From assembly GCF_000297495.1 (NCBI RefSeq), contig NZ_ALWX01000014.1:101597-165596 (forward strand): 64,000 nt of DNA. Direction: 5' to 3'. Origin of the DNA: Janibacter hoylei PVAS-1 (GTDB lineage: Bacteria; Actinomycetota; Actinomycetes; Actinomycetales; Dermatophilaceae). A model generated the notes under the pieces. The model saw only the letters and a program-made list of their open reading frames with translations, was not told where the DNA came from and did not search any database. This document shows, piece after piece, positions 16,333-26,100 of the stretch. Within the stretch, counting starts at the first letter, position 1; the number at the start of each line of letters is the position of its first letter. The translations under genes and the position numbers were made by a program.

Positions 16333-17391
16333 TCAGGCGACTCTGGGCGTCTCCCACAGCCGGACCCCGTGGGAGAGCAGCTCGAGCATGAGCCCCGCGA
16401 GCCGGTAGTCGGGGTCGACCTGCAGAGCCCGCTCGAGGCACACCCCCGTGACCGTGCCGTCGCCCGTCCACCACGCGAGGTGCGCCGCGCTGGTCAGCAG
16501 GGGTGGGGTGAGCTCGGCCGGGACGAGACGCGCCAGCTCGAGCAGCCGGGTGCGGACGGCGAGCACCCCGTCGCGGTGCTCCCCCACCTCCGGCACGAGC
16601 TCGTCGTCCCCGAGGACCCACGGGCACCACCTCGTGACCTCGAGCGCGAGCGAGATCCAGTGCTCGTCGACCCCCGTCAGGGGCATGGTCCCGGGACAGA
16701 GCACGGCGAGGAGGGCATCGCGCCACGGGACGAGCTGCAGTGACCTCGCGATCACCAGCAGGTCGCGGTCGGCCAGGTCGCCTACGGGCCGGGCCCCGGC
16801 GTCGGGGTCGAGCAGCCGGGTCCAGGCCGTGGCGATCTCCGGGACCCGGGGACGCACGCCCAGCGGGCTGGCCGCCACGGCCACGGCGGCCGCCCTCGTC
16901 TCGTCCCGCTCCGCGAGGACCCCCCGCACGAGGTGATCCCGACTGGGTACCGGGCAGACCCCCGCCTCGACGAAGGGAGCGACCGCCGGCACGTCCTCGG
17001 GTCGTGGGAGACGCAGGGCACGGCCCGCCCCCGGGCCGTCGACGGTGTGGCAGTGGCCGTCGCGGACGACGAGGTGCTGGTGCACCGGCAGCCCGGCCTC
17101 GAGAGCCGCCGCGGTCATCGCCGCTCGCAGGGCAAGGGACTGCCCTTCGTCGTCCTCGAAGGCCATGAGCAGCACGCTGCTCGCCCCCTCCCGGAGCGCG
17201 ATGGCGACGGCCTCCGCGGCCACACGCCGAGCCACGTCCGGCTCGGCGACGAGGTCGTGCCGCTGGAGCAGACCGAGGCGCCGCTCGCGCATGAGCGTCA
17301 GGCAGACGGAGGGCCCGGGGTGGAACCCGAGCTGGTAGGGCATCAGGACGGCGAGCTCGGCGGCGTCGCGGGGTCTCACGATCTGTGTCAT
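16333..17391 (-). CDS. DUF4192 domain protein
   Basis: Start ATG at 17391 (MTQIVRPRDAAELAVLMPYQ), 352 residues; the longer open frame upstream crosses a terminator hairpin. The family mark is the N-terminal LMPYQLGFHPGPSVCLTLM followed by R-x-RLGLLQRHDL. It is cytoplasmic, Ala/Leu/Arg-rich and has no membrane segment. DUF4192 proteins are common in actinobacteria, often as lone genes near sigA; no function is known. Family call is good; role unassigned. Confidence 0.88.
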   Translation of the reverse strand: MTQIVRPRDAAELAVLMPYQLGFHPGPSVCLTLMRERRLGLLQRHDLVAEPDVARRVAAEAVAIALREGASSVLLMAFEDDEGQSLALRAAMTAAALEAGLPVHQHLVVRDGHCHTVDGPGAGRALRLPRPEDVPAVAPFVEAGVCPVPSRDHLVRGVLAERDETRAAAVAVAASPLGVRPRVPEIATAWTRLLDPDAGARPVGDLADRDLLVIARSLQLVPWRDALLAVLCPGTMPLTGVDEHWISLALEVTRWCPWVLGDDELVPEVGEHRDGVLAVRTRLLELARLVPAELTPPLLTSAAHLAWWTGDGTVTGVCLERALQVDPDYRLAGLMLELLSHGVRLWETPRVA

Positions 17392-17400
17392 ACACCGAAT

Positions 17401-17434
17401 CTGGCCCCTGCCGACGCGCGCCGGCAGGGGCCAG
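17401..17434. terminator. Hairpin between the DUF1232 gene and the DUF4192 gene
   Basis: Perfect 13-bp arms (17401-17413 and 17422-17434) with an 8-nt loop. It lies 44 bp after the DUF1232 stop and 9 bp upstream of the DUF4192 start, so it probably ends the upstream transcript. Confidence 0.8.
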
Positions 17435-17477
17435 TCGTGGCTGTGGAGGGCCGCTCGGACGCCTCCGGACCTGTGGA

Positions 17478-17882
17478 TCAGTCGGGGACGACGTACGACG
17501 GGATCGGCTGCTCCCACTGCGGGGCGCCGTGGTGCGCACCGGCCGGGGCCGCGGTGGCGCCCTGCTCCCACGCGATGAAGTCCTCGGTCTCACGCACGAG
17601 GGTCGTCGCCAGCCACCCGATGACGAGCACGTCGTCGACGAGGCCGAAGGCGAGCAGCAGGCCCTCGGGGACGATGTCGACGGGCGAGACGACGTAGCCG
17701 ACGCCGGCGAGCATCATGAGCAGCCGGGTCGAGCTCAGTCCGGTGTACTGGCCCGAGCGCACGGCGCGGATCATCCGCGGCACGGCGCGCAGTCGCTGCC
17801 ACAGGGTCGGCCCGCCGGGACGGGTCGCGCTGCGGACGGCGGAGGCAAGGTGGGCGGCGTTGCGGACGCGGTGGGTGGCCAT
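17478..17882 (-). CDS. YkvA-like DUF1232 membrane protein
   Basis: ATG at 17882 (MATHRVRNAAHLASAV), 134 residues. The core is RLLMMLAGVGYVVSPVDIVPEGL, then LLAFGLVDDVLVIGWLATTLV: the SPxDxxPx...GxxDDxxV pattern that defines DUF1232. Two hydrophobic segments suggest a membrane location. The C-terminus is a short Ala/Pro-rich tail. Function unknown in the family. Single gene, followed by a hairpin. Confidence 0.88.
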   Translation of the reverse strand: MATHRVRNAAHLASAVRSATRPGGPTLWQRLRAVPRMIRAVRSGQYTGLSSTRLLMMLAGVGYVVSPVDIVPEGLLLAFGLVDDVLVIGWLATTLVRETEDFIAWEQGATAAPAGAHHGAPQWEQPIPSYVVPD

Positions 17883-17996
17883 GGCGGTCTCCTCTGCTCG
17901 GGCGTCCCCGGTCCGGGCACGCTCCGCTGGATCCAACGTAGCGCGCCCGGCCGGGATTCCGTCAGGTGAGCAGCGCCATGGCGGCGCCAGGCCGAG

Positions 17997-19529
17997 TCAG
18001 TCGCGCTCGGCCCCGGCCGGGGTGCCCTGCGCGACGCGCCCCTCGGCCCGCTCGACCCAGAAGTCCGCGCCCTCGATCCCGAGCTCCCGCGGGTCGAACT
18101 GCGGGTCCAGACCTTGCTTCTTCTGCGCGCGGTAGTCCTTGAGCGCCTTGAGCGCCGGGATCTGCAGCAGGAGGATGCCCAGGATGTTGAGCCAGGCCAT
18201 CGTGCCGACGCCGATGTCGCCCAAGCCCCAGGCGGACCCGGCCGTCGTCGTGGCGCCGTACGCCACGGAGACGAGGATCAGCGCCTGCAGGGCCCGGATG
18301 AGACCGCGACGCACGACGCCGTTGCGGATCTTGCGGGTGAGGTAGGCGAGGTTGACCTCGGCCATGTAGTAGTAGGCGACCATCGTCGTAAAGGCGAAGA
18401 AGACGAGAGCCAGGGCGACGAAGCCCGACCCGGCACCGGGGACGAAGCTGTCGAGGCCGGCCTGGACGAAGCCCGGCCCGGGCTCGACGTCGGTGCCGAC
18501 CGAACCCTCGTACAAGGTCGGGCCCGGGTAGGTCTCGCCCTCGAAGACGGAGTACATGTCCGTCGAGATGATGATGAAGGCCGTCGCGGTGCAGACGAAG
18601 AGGGTGTCGATGTAGACGGCGAAGGCCTGGACGAAGCCCTGCTTCGCCGGGTGCGAGACCTCGGCGGCCGCGGCGTGGTGCGGGCCCGTGCCCTGACCGG
18701 CCTCGTTGGAGTAGATGCCGCGCTGGACACCCCACTTGACGGCCTGGCCGATGATCGCGCCGTAGACCGCGTGGGCACCGAAGGCGCCGGAGAAGATCTC
18801 GCTGAAGACGTGCCCGATCTGGTCGACGTTGACGAAGAAGACGACGAGCGCGACGAGGATGTAGAGGATCGCCATCGGCGGCACGACGAAGGCGGCGAAG
18901 GTCGCGATCCGCTTGACGCCACCGATGACGATGAAGGCGAGCGCGATGACGATGCCGATGGCCGTGGCCCAGGTCGGGATGCCCCACGCGGAGTTCAGGG
19001 CCGAGGACATGCCGTTGGCCTGGACACCCGGCAGGAAGAAGCTCATCGCGAAGACGGTGAAGATCGCGAAGGTCACGGCGTAGGCGAGCGAAAGGGTGCG
19101 CGCCTTGTGGGCGTAGGCCTTTTCGAAGTAGTACGCCGGGCCACCGCGGTACTCACCGGTGTCCGGGTCCTTTTCCTTGTAGATCTGGCCCAGCGTGCAC
19201 TCGATGAAGGAGGTCGCCGCACCGAGGAAGGCGACAGTCCACATCCAGAAGACGGCGCCGGGGCCACCGAAGGCGATAGCCGTGGCCACACCACCGATGT
19301 TGCCCATGCCGACGCGGTTGGCCAGCGACATCATCAGGGACTGGAAGGAGGAGGTGCCGTCGACGGAGGACTCCCCCTCGCGCAACTGCTTGATCATGTC
19401 CGGGATCCCGAAGACCTGGACGAGACGGGTGCGGACCGTGAAGTAGAGGCCGGCGAGCAGGCAGAGCCCAACGAGCGGGATGGACCAGACGACGCCGTTG
19501 GCGCCTTCCACGAGTTCGGCGAAGGACAT
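17997..19529 (-). CDS. Sodium:alanine symporter (AGCS family)
   Basis: Starts at ATG 19529 (MSFAELVEGANGVVWSIP) with GGAGAG upstream; an in-frame TTG six bases earlier is less likely. 510 residues with about ten membrane helices. Family marks are SLANRVGMGNIGGVATAIAFGG (the sodium/alanine signature) and GGPAYYFEKAYAHK. It imports alanine or glycine with sodium. The C-terminal 40 residues are a charged cytoplasmic tail. Stands alone, with a strong hairpin upstream from the neighbouring gene. Confidence 0.93.
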   Translation of the reverse strand: MSFAELVEGANGVVWSIPLVGLCLLAGLYFTVRTRLVQVFGIPDMIKQLREGESSVDGTSSFQSLMMSLANRVGMGNIGGVATAIAFGGPGAVFWMWTVAFLGAATSFIECTLGQIYKEKDPDTGEYRGGPAYYFEKAYAHKARTLSLAYAVTFAIFTVFAMSFFLPGVQANGMSSALNSAWGIPTWATAIGIVIALAFIVIGGVKRIATFAAFVVPPMAILYILVALVVFFVNVDQIGHVFSEIFSGAFGAHAVYGAIIGQAVKWGVQRGIYSNEAGQGTGPHHAAAAEVSHPAKQGFVQAFAVYIDTLFVCTATAFIIISTDMYSVFEGETYPGPTLYEGSVGTDVEPGPGFVQAGLDSFVPGAGSGFVALALVFFAFTTMVAYYYMAEVNLAYLTRKIRNGVVRRGLIRALQALILVSVAYGATTTAGSAWGLGDIGVGTMAWLNILGILLLQIPALKALKDYRAQKKQGLDPQFDPRELGIEGADFWVERAEGRVAQGTPAGAERD

Positions 19530-19583
19530 GGGCAACTCTCCGTTGAGCGGGCGTGGGCCCGGCGGAAGTTACCAGCGCCACGA

Positions 19584-19615
19584 CGCCGGTGCCACCCGAC
19601 GGGGTGGCACCGGCG
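19584..19615. terminator. Hairpin downstream of the EcsC-family gene
   Basis: 14-bp arms (19584-19597 and 19602-19615) with a 4-nt loop. It lies 12 bp after the stop of the corrected EcsC frame, on the minus strand, which supports that frame as the true end of the gene. Confidence 0.8.
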
Positions 19616-19626
19616 CGTCGCGACGA

Positions 19627-20351
19627 TCAGGAGGCGGGCGGGAACTCCTTGCGCACGTGGTCGGCGAGCTGCTTCATCAGCCACAGGTCCATGCCGGCGC
19701 CCACGGCGCCACCGACGACGGGCACCGCCTTGCCGAAGCGGGCGAAGACGCCCTTGCCCGCGGACGAGAGGATGCGGAAGCCGACCGCCTTGTTGACGAC
19801 CATGAGGCGCGGGGGCGGGGGAGACGCTGCGCGGCCATGCTGGCGAGCCGGCCGGTGGGCGCGACCACGCCGGCCTTGGCGAGGAGATCCTGGGCGTCGG
19901 CGCCGACGAGGCTGAGCAGGACCGCCGAGCGGATCTCGGGCTGGCTCAGGTCGTAGCCGCGGACCCGCGCGACGGAGGCCGCCATGCGGGTGGCGAGGAC
20001 GTAGAAGCCGAGGACGTTGGCCGGCAGCGCGACGACCATGGTCGCGAAGCCACCGAGGTTGGTGACGAAGCCGGAGGCGCCGGCGAGCTTGAGGGTGTCG
20101 GCGATGATCTCGTCGATCGCCTTGTCGGCGTTGCCGCCGTGCTTGGCCAGGGCCTTGTCGGCCATCGTGGCCGCCGAGTCGAAGGGACCACGGCCGTCGA
20201 TGCCGGTGTCGAGGAGGTTTTCGACGAGCTTGATCGAGGAGCTCGCCAGGGCGCCCTGCCGCTCGGGCTCACGCGCCTGCTCGAGCGCGGTCCGGGTGTC
20301 CTGCACCTGCTGCTTGCGGCCGAAGCCGAGTCGGTCGGAGATGAATCCCAT
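19627..20351 (-). pseudogene. EcsC-family protein, frameshifted
   Basis: ATG at 20351 (MGFISDRLGFGRKQQVQD). The EcsC motif GFVTNLGGFATMVVALPANV and the following FYVLATRMAASVARVRGYD are in this frame. After MAAQRLP the frame is wrong; the correct one resumes as LMVVNKAVGFRILSSAGKG and ends DHVRKEFPPAS at 19627. The break lies in GGGGGCGGGGG (19811-19821), and one added base would repair it, giving about 241 residues. Family members are small membrane-associated proteins of unknown role in actinobacteria. A sequencing error is likely. Confidence 0.8.
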
Positions 20352-20444
20352 GTCGGCATCCTGCCACGCAGTCCGCCTGCCCCGCATGCTCACGACGTGC
20401 GTGCTCGGCGGCGTGGTCGGAGGGCCCGGGTAGCCTCACGCAGC

Positions 20445-22118
20445 GTGGGTGGACAGCAGCCGGGAGCCGTCGTCGTCGGGGTCGACGGCGTCGGCGCGGT
20501 GCTGCCTCCGGACGGGCCGGCGGTGCTGGGGAGGGACCTCCCTTCGCTCGTCGCCGTCCTCTCCCCCGGCGTGCGCTGGGTGACCTGGTCGGCGGCCTCC
20601 GTCGCACCGCTCGTCGCGGCCGGCGCGACCCTCGACCGGACGTGGGACGTCGCGGAGGTGCACCGACTCGCGCACGGCGGCTGGCCGGCCGGGCCCGAGC
20701 TGGCCTGGGCTGCCGCCCACGGGCTCGACCCGACGACCGCCCCGACGGCCCCGACGGGTGACCTCTTCGACCTGTTGGCCGACGAGGTGCCCCCCGAGCA
20801 ACTGGTGCGCGACGACGGTCACCTGCGCGCCGACGCCGTGACGGGTGCCTGGCTGACGACGCCGCAGCGGTGCGCCGCCTTTGCGGAGGCGGCCCGGCAG
20901 GTCGCCGCCCGCCAGCACGAAGGGATGACCGCCCGCGGTCCTCGTGCGATCGCCGCCGCGCACGCCGAGTCCGCGACGGCGGTGCTGTGCGTCGAGCTGG
21001 CCCGCACCGGGCTGCCGATCGACCGCGAGACGATCCGCCGGCTCGTCACCGACGCAGCCGGCCCCGAGCCGAGCACCTTCGACGAGGAGCTCGCGGCTCG
21101 CGCGGCCCGCGACGCGCCGGTGCTCGCCGCGGTCCCCGGCACCGGCCACGTCGACCTGCGCAACCCGGCCCAGGTCAAGGCGCTGCTCGCTCGGGCCGGC
21201 ATCGACGTCCCCTCGACGCGCAAGTGGGTCCTCGAGGCGCACGCGAGCGCCCACCCGGTCGTCCCGGCCCTGCTGGAGTGGCGCAAGCGCGAGCGGATCG
21301 CGACGACCTACGGCTGGCGGTGGCTGCGCGAGCACGTCGGGCCCGACGACCGGCTGCGCGGCGCGTGGGCGGCGTGCGACGGGGCGGCCGGCCGGATGAC
21401 CGCGCAGGCGGGGCTGCACAACCTACCGGCGGAGCTGCGCCCCGCGGTGGCTGCCCACGAGGGCCACGTCCTCGTGCGGGCGGACTTGGGCCAGGTCGAG
21501 CCGCGGGTGCTCGCCGCGGTCTCGCGCGACCCGGCCTTCGCCGCGGCCACGCGCGCCGACGACCTCTACGCCCCGGTCGCCCAGCGTCTCGGGGTGGAGC
21601 GACCGGTCGCCAAGATCGCGGTCCTCGCGGCCATGTACGGGCAGCGCTCCGGCCCGGCGGCCGAGGCTCTCGCCGGCCTGGAGCGCGAGTACCCCGTGGC
21701 GATGGCACACCTGCAGCGCGCGCAGGAGCGCGGGCGACGCGGTGAGCCGGTCCGGACGTACGGCGGGCGGTTGGTGCGCACCGACTTCGGCGCCGACGGC
21801 CTCGACGACGCCGGTCGGGAGGGGGTGGCGGCCGCCCGTGGTCGTTTCGCCCGCAATGCGGTGATCCAGGGCTCGGCCGCCGAGCTCTTCAAGGCGTGGG
21901 CGGCGACGGTCCGGGTGGCCGTGCGGCCGTTGGGCGGCCGGATCGTGCTGTGCCTGCACGACGAGCTGCTCGTGCACGTGCCGCAGCAGCACGCGGAGGA
22001 GGCCGCGGCCCTCGTCGACCGCTCGCTCACCGACGCCGCTCGTCGCTGGCTCGGTGGCGACCAGGTCCACTTCGTCGCCGACACCTCCGTCGTGCGGCGG
22101 TGGTCGGAGGCGAAGTAG
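20445..22118 (+). CDS. Stand-alone family-A DNA polymerase
   Basis: GTG start at 20445 (MGGQQPGAVVVGVDGVGAVL), 557 residues. The polymerase motifs are present: A, RADLGQVEPRVLA (about 345-357); B, KIAVLAAMYGQRSG (about 387-400); C, LCLHDELLV (about 502-510). The N-terminal 170 residues take the place of the 3'-5' exonuclease but show no clear DxE active-site motif, and the 5' nuclease domain of PolA is absent. Actinobacterial genomes often carry such a short second copy annotated as bifunctional 3'-5' exonuclease/DNA polymerase; a repair or gap-filling role is likely. Divergent from the EcsC gene with a 93-bp gap. Confidence 0.9.
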   Translation: MGGQQPGAVVVGVDGVGAVLPPDGPAVLGRDLPSLVAVLSPGVRWVTWSAASVAPLVAAGATLDRTWDVAEVHRLAHGGWPAGPELAWAAAHGLDPTTAPTAPTGDLFDLLADEVPPEQLVRDDGHLRADAVTGAWLTTPQRCAAFAEAARQVAARQHEGMTARGPRAIAAAHAESATAVLCVELARTGLPIDRETIRRLVTDAAGPEPSTFDEELAARAARDAPVLAAVPGTGHVDLRNPAQVKALLARAGIDVPSTRKWVLEAHASAHPVVPALLEWRKRERIATTYGWRWLREHVGPDDRLRGAWAACDGAAGRMTAQAGLHNLPAELRPAVAAHEGHVLVRADLGQVEPRVLAAVSRDPAFAAATRADDLYAPVAQRLGVERPVAKIAVLAAMYGQRSGPAAEALAGLEREYPVAMAHLQRAQERGRRGEPVRTYGGRLVRTDFGADGLDDAGREGVAAARGRFARNAVIQGSAAELFKAWAATVRVAVRPLGGRIVLCLHDELLVHVPQQHAEEAAALVDRSLTDAARRWLGGDQVHFVADTSVVRRWSEAK

Positions 22119-22122
22119 CGCC

Positions 22123-23034
22123 TCAGGGGTTGTCGGTCTCGTCGACCGTGCGCAGGAAGTCCTCGAAGTCGGCGCCGATCTCGTCCGCGGAGGGCAGGTC
22201 CTCCCCTTCGCCGGCGAGCAGGCTCGGGCGCTCCAGCCCACGCAGGTGCACGTCGTACTGGCGCTCGAGCGCCTGGACGGCCTCGCGGACCTCGTCGTTG
22301 TCCTCGACCTCGCGCTCGATCTGGATGCGCCCCTCCCGGGCGGCCTCGACGAGGGCGTCGTTGGGCAGGTTGAGCCCGGTGACGTCGACGATCGCGTTGA
22401 GCGCGGTGAGGGCGGCGTCGTGGAAGGTCGACTGCGCGAGGTAGTGCGGCACGTGGATGCTGAAGCCCACGGCGTCGCGCGAGGACTCCCCGAGGCGCAT
22501 CTCGAGCAGCGCGGCGAGGGAGGCGGGCACCTGGACGGTGCCGAAGACCGGCTTGTGCTCACCGATGAGACGCTCGTCGGTGCCGTGGACCGTCATGCCG
22601 ACCGGTCGGGAGTGCGGCACGGCCATGGGGATGCCGTGGGCGTGTGCGACCAGGGTGATGCCGAGGTCGTCCATGATCGCGGTGATGGCCTCGATGACCG
22701 CCTCCCACCGGTAGTCCGGCTCCGGACCCGTGAGGACGTAGTAGGTCTGCCCGTCGCGGTCGAGCAGGTGGTAGAGCAGGAGAGCCGGGTCGTCGTAGTC
22801 GACGTACCGGTTGGCGTCGAAGGTGATGACCGGGCGGCGGCTGCGGTAGTCGATGAGCGAGTCGACGTCGAAGGAGGCGACGACGGTCGCGTCGCCCGCC
22901 TCGAGCAGCTGCTCGACGAGGAGTCGCTGGGCCATGCCGGCGTCGAAGAAGCCGTCGAAGGCGACGACCAACGGCCCCGGCAGGAGCATGGCGGGGTCGG
23001 TGTCGACCTCGTAGCGGTAGAGGCGCTCGGTCAC
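22123..23034 (-). CDS. PAC2-family protein
   Basis: GTG start at 23034 with AGGAGG seven bases upstream; 303 residues. PAC2 (proteasome assembly chaperone-like) features are LVVAFDGFFDAGMAQRLLVE near the N-terminus and HAHGIPMAVPHSRPVGMTVH in the middle. The C-terminal 60 residues are acidic and probably coiled. Archaeal and eukaryotic relatives help proteasome assembly; in actinobacteria the role is not established. Convergent with the polymerase gene with only 4 bp between the stops. Confidence 0.9.
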   Translation of the reverse strand: MTERLYRYEVDTDPAMLLPGPLVVAFDGFFDAGMAQRLLVEQLLEAGDATVVASFDVDSLIDYRSRRPVITFDANRYVDYDDPALLLYHLLDRDGQTYYVLTGPEPDYRWEAVIEAITAIMDDLGITLVAHAHGIPMAVPHSRPVGMTVHGTDERLIGEHKPVFGTVQVPASLAALLEMRLGESSRDAVGFSIHVPHYLAQSTFHDAALTALNAIVDVTGLNLPNDALVEAAREGRIQIEREVEDNDEVREAVQALERQYDVHLRGLERPSLLAGEGEDLPSADEIGADFEDFLRTVDETDNP

Positions 23035-23101
23035 GTCAGGTCCTCCTGGTCGGTGAAGCACTCATTGTCGCAACGACGCTTCCGCCGTGGCCATTCCCCC
23101 C

Positions 23102-26100
23102 TCAGGTCGGCACGGCCGCGATGGCCGCCCGCACCCGCTTGGCGGAGACCGACTGCGCGGTGCCGATCGACTGCGCGAAGAGCGAGATGCGCAGCTCCTC
23201 GATCATCCACCCGATGGCGACGACGTCCGGGGACCTGCGGCGCAGCGGTGGCAGCGCGTCGAGCAGGTCGGCGTAGGCGCCTTCGACGGCGTCGATGCTC
23301 TCCTGGTGGCCGGCGTCGCGGCGCGGGTTGTCCGCGGCCCGCTCCAGACGAAGGGAGATCCCGCGCAGGTAGCGCCGCAGGTCGGGCAGGCGGGCCAGAC
23401 CGGTGTCGGCGACGAAGCCCGGTCGCAGGAGGCCGTCGAGCTGGGCGCGCACGTCGGCGACGGTCACCGCGACCGCGGGCGCGGTCATCCGGTCGAGGAG
23501 GGCGAGGACCTCGGTGCGCTGCGCGAGCACCGGCTCGACCTCGGCAACCACCGTGAGCACCCGCTGGGCGACGTGGGTGCGGGTGGCGGCGAGCGCCTCG
23601 TCGAAGGCTGCCCGCGAGCGGACCGGGCCGGTGACGTGCTGGCTGACGATGTCGTCGACGGCGGCAGCGAGGGCGTCGTCGAGCAGGGCGGGGACGGAGC
23701 CGTGCGGGTTGTCGGCGAGCGCCAGCTTCTGCGCATTCGTCAGGCGGGCGAGCACCCGCTTCCACGGCGGGGCCGTCCCGAGCAGGAGGAGCCGGCGCAC
23801 GCCGGCGCGGTGGGCACCGAGCGCCTGCTGCTCGTCGGGCAGGACGCGGACGGCGACGCTGCTCCCTTCGTCGACGAGGGCGGGGTACCCGACGACGGTG
23901 TGCTTGCCGGACTTCGTCGTGAAGGTCTCGGGCAGGTCGTCGAGGTCCCAGGTCGTCAGGCCGGTGCGCTCGATGGAGGCCCCGGCCCGGGACATGCCGT
24001 GCTGGACGTGGCCGGCGAGCTCCTCACGCAGGGCCTCGAGGTCCTTGCCGCGGCCGAGGCGGCGACGCCGGGAGTCCTCGACGGCGAAGGTGATGCGCAG
24101 GTGGTCGGGGACCTTGGTCCAGTCCCACTCCCCCTCGTCGATGCGGATGCCGCCGCGGCGGCCGAGCACGGTCGACAGCTGTGCGGTGATCGACGTGCCG
24201 GCATCGGGGTCGAGCTCGGCGAGCGCGGCCCGCGCGTGGTCGGGGGCGGGGACGAGGTGGCGGCGGGTCGCCTTGGGCAGTGACTTGATGAGCGCGGTGA
24301 CGAGGTCGGCCCGCAGCCCGGGGACCTGCCAGTCGAAGCCGTCGGCGGTCAGCCGGTTGAGCACCTGCACGGGCACGTGGACGGTGACGCCGTCGTCCTC
24401 GGAGCCGGGCTCGAACTGGTAGGTCACGGCGAGCTCGAGCCCGTCGGTGCGCCAGCGGCGCGGGTAGTCGCGACCGCTCACCGCCTCGGCGTCGTCGCGG
24501 GTGAGCAGGTCCTCGGTCAGCGTGAGCAGGTCGGGCTGCTCACGACGGGCGGACTTCCACCAGCTGTCGAAGTGGGCGCCGGAGACGACCTCGGCAGGGA
24601 TCCGCTCGTCGTAGAAGGCGACGACGTCCTCGTCGTCGACGAGCAGGTCACGTCGCCGGGCCCGCTCCTCGAGCTGCTCGAGGCGCCGGACGAGCTTGCG
24701 GTTGGCAGCGAGGAAGTCGTGGTGAGCGTCCCACTCCCCCTCGACGAGGGCGTGCCGGATGAAGAGCTCACGGCTGGCGACGGGGTCGATCTTGCCGTAG
24801 GAGACGGGGCGCCCGACGACGAGCGGCACGCCGAAGAGGGTGACCCGCTCGGTCGCCATGACGGAGGCGGCCTTCTTGCTCCAGCGCGGCTCCGAGTAGG
24901 TCCGCTTGACGAGGTGGGCGCCGGCGCGCTCGGCCCACACGGGGTCGATGCGGGCCGACGAGCGGGCCCAGAGCCGACTGGTCTCGACGAGCTCCCCCGC
25001 CATGACGAAGGGGGGTTGCCGCTTGAAGTTCGTCGTGCCCGGCTGGATCGAGAAGCGGGCACCCCGGGCACCGAGGTAGTCGCGCTTGTCCTCGTCGCGC
25101 AGGCCGATGTGGCTGAGCAGCCCGGTGAGCAGGGCCTGGTGGACCCGGTCCCAGTCCGGCTCGGCGTCGGGCGCGGACGTGCGCTGCCGGGTGTCGATCT
25201 TGTGCTGCTTGGCGGCGCGGACGAGCTGGCTGTGCAGGTCCTGCCACTCGCGGGTGCGCAGGAAGTGGATGTACTCCCGCTTGCACATGCGGCGGAATGC
25301 GCTGCCGGACAAGGCCTTCTGCTGGTCCTTGAGGTAGACCCACAGGTTCCACCAGCTCGCGAAGTCGGACCCCTCCTGGCGAAATCGGGCGTGCTGCTGG
25401 TCGGCCTGCGCGCGCTGCTCGGTGGGCCGCTCGCGGGGGTCCTGGATCGACATGGCGGCGACGATGACGAGGACCTCGGTGGTGCAGCCGAGCCGGTCGG
25501 CCTCGATGAGCATGCGCCCGAGACGTGGGTCGACGGGCAGGCGGGCGAGGGTCTTGCCGGTCGGGGTGAGGCGACGGGCCCCCTTCGCCCGGGTCTCCGT
25601 GTCGAAGGCCTGCAGCTCCTGCAGCAGACGGACACCGTCGGTGATCTGACGGGAGTCCGGCGGCTCGATGAAGGGGAAGCGCGCGATGTCGCCCAGACCG
25701 AGGGAGGTCATCTGGAGGATGACGCTGGCGAGGTTGGTGCGCAGGATCTCGGGATCGGTGAACTCCGCTCGTGCCGCGAAGTCCTCCTCGCTGTAGAGGC
25801 GGATGCACACGCCCTCGGCGACGCGTCCGCAGCGACCGGCGCGCTGGTTGGCCGAGGCCTGCGAGATGCGCTCGATCGGCAGGCGCTGCACCTTGGTCCG
25901 CTGGCTGTACCGGGAGATGCGCGCGGTGCCGGTGTCGATGACGTAGCGGATGCCGGGCACGGTCAGCGAGGTCTCGGCGACGTTGGTCGACAGCACGATC
26001 CGTCGCCCGGAGTGGGGCGCGAAGACCCGGTGCTGCTCGGCGGCGGACAGGCGTGCGTAGAGCGGGATGATCTCGGTGTCGGGCAGCTGCATCCCCGACA

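Noticed and set aside
18114..19796. 560-residue open frame antisense to the AGCS transporter
   Set aside because: Asp/Gly/Arg-rich shadow with no membrane or enzyme features, while the minus strand encodes a clear transporter.
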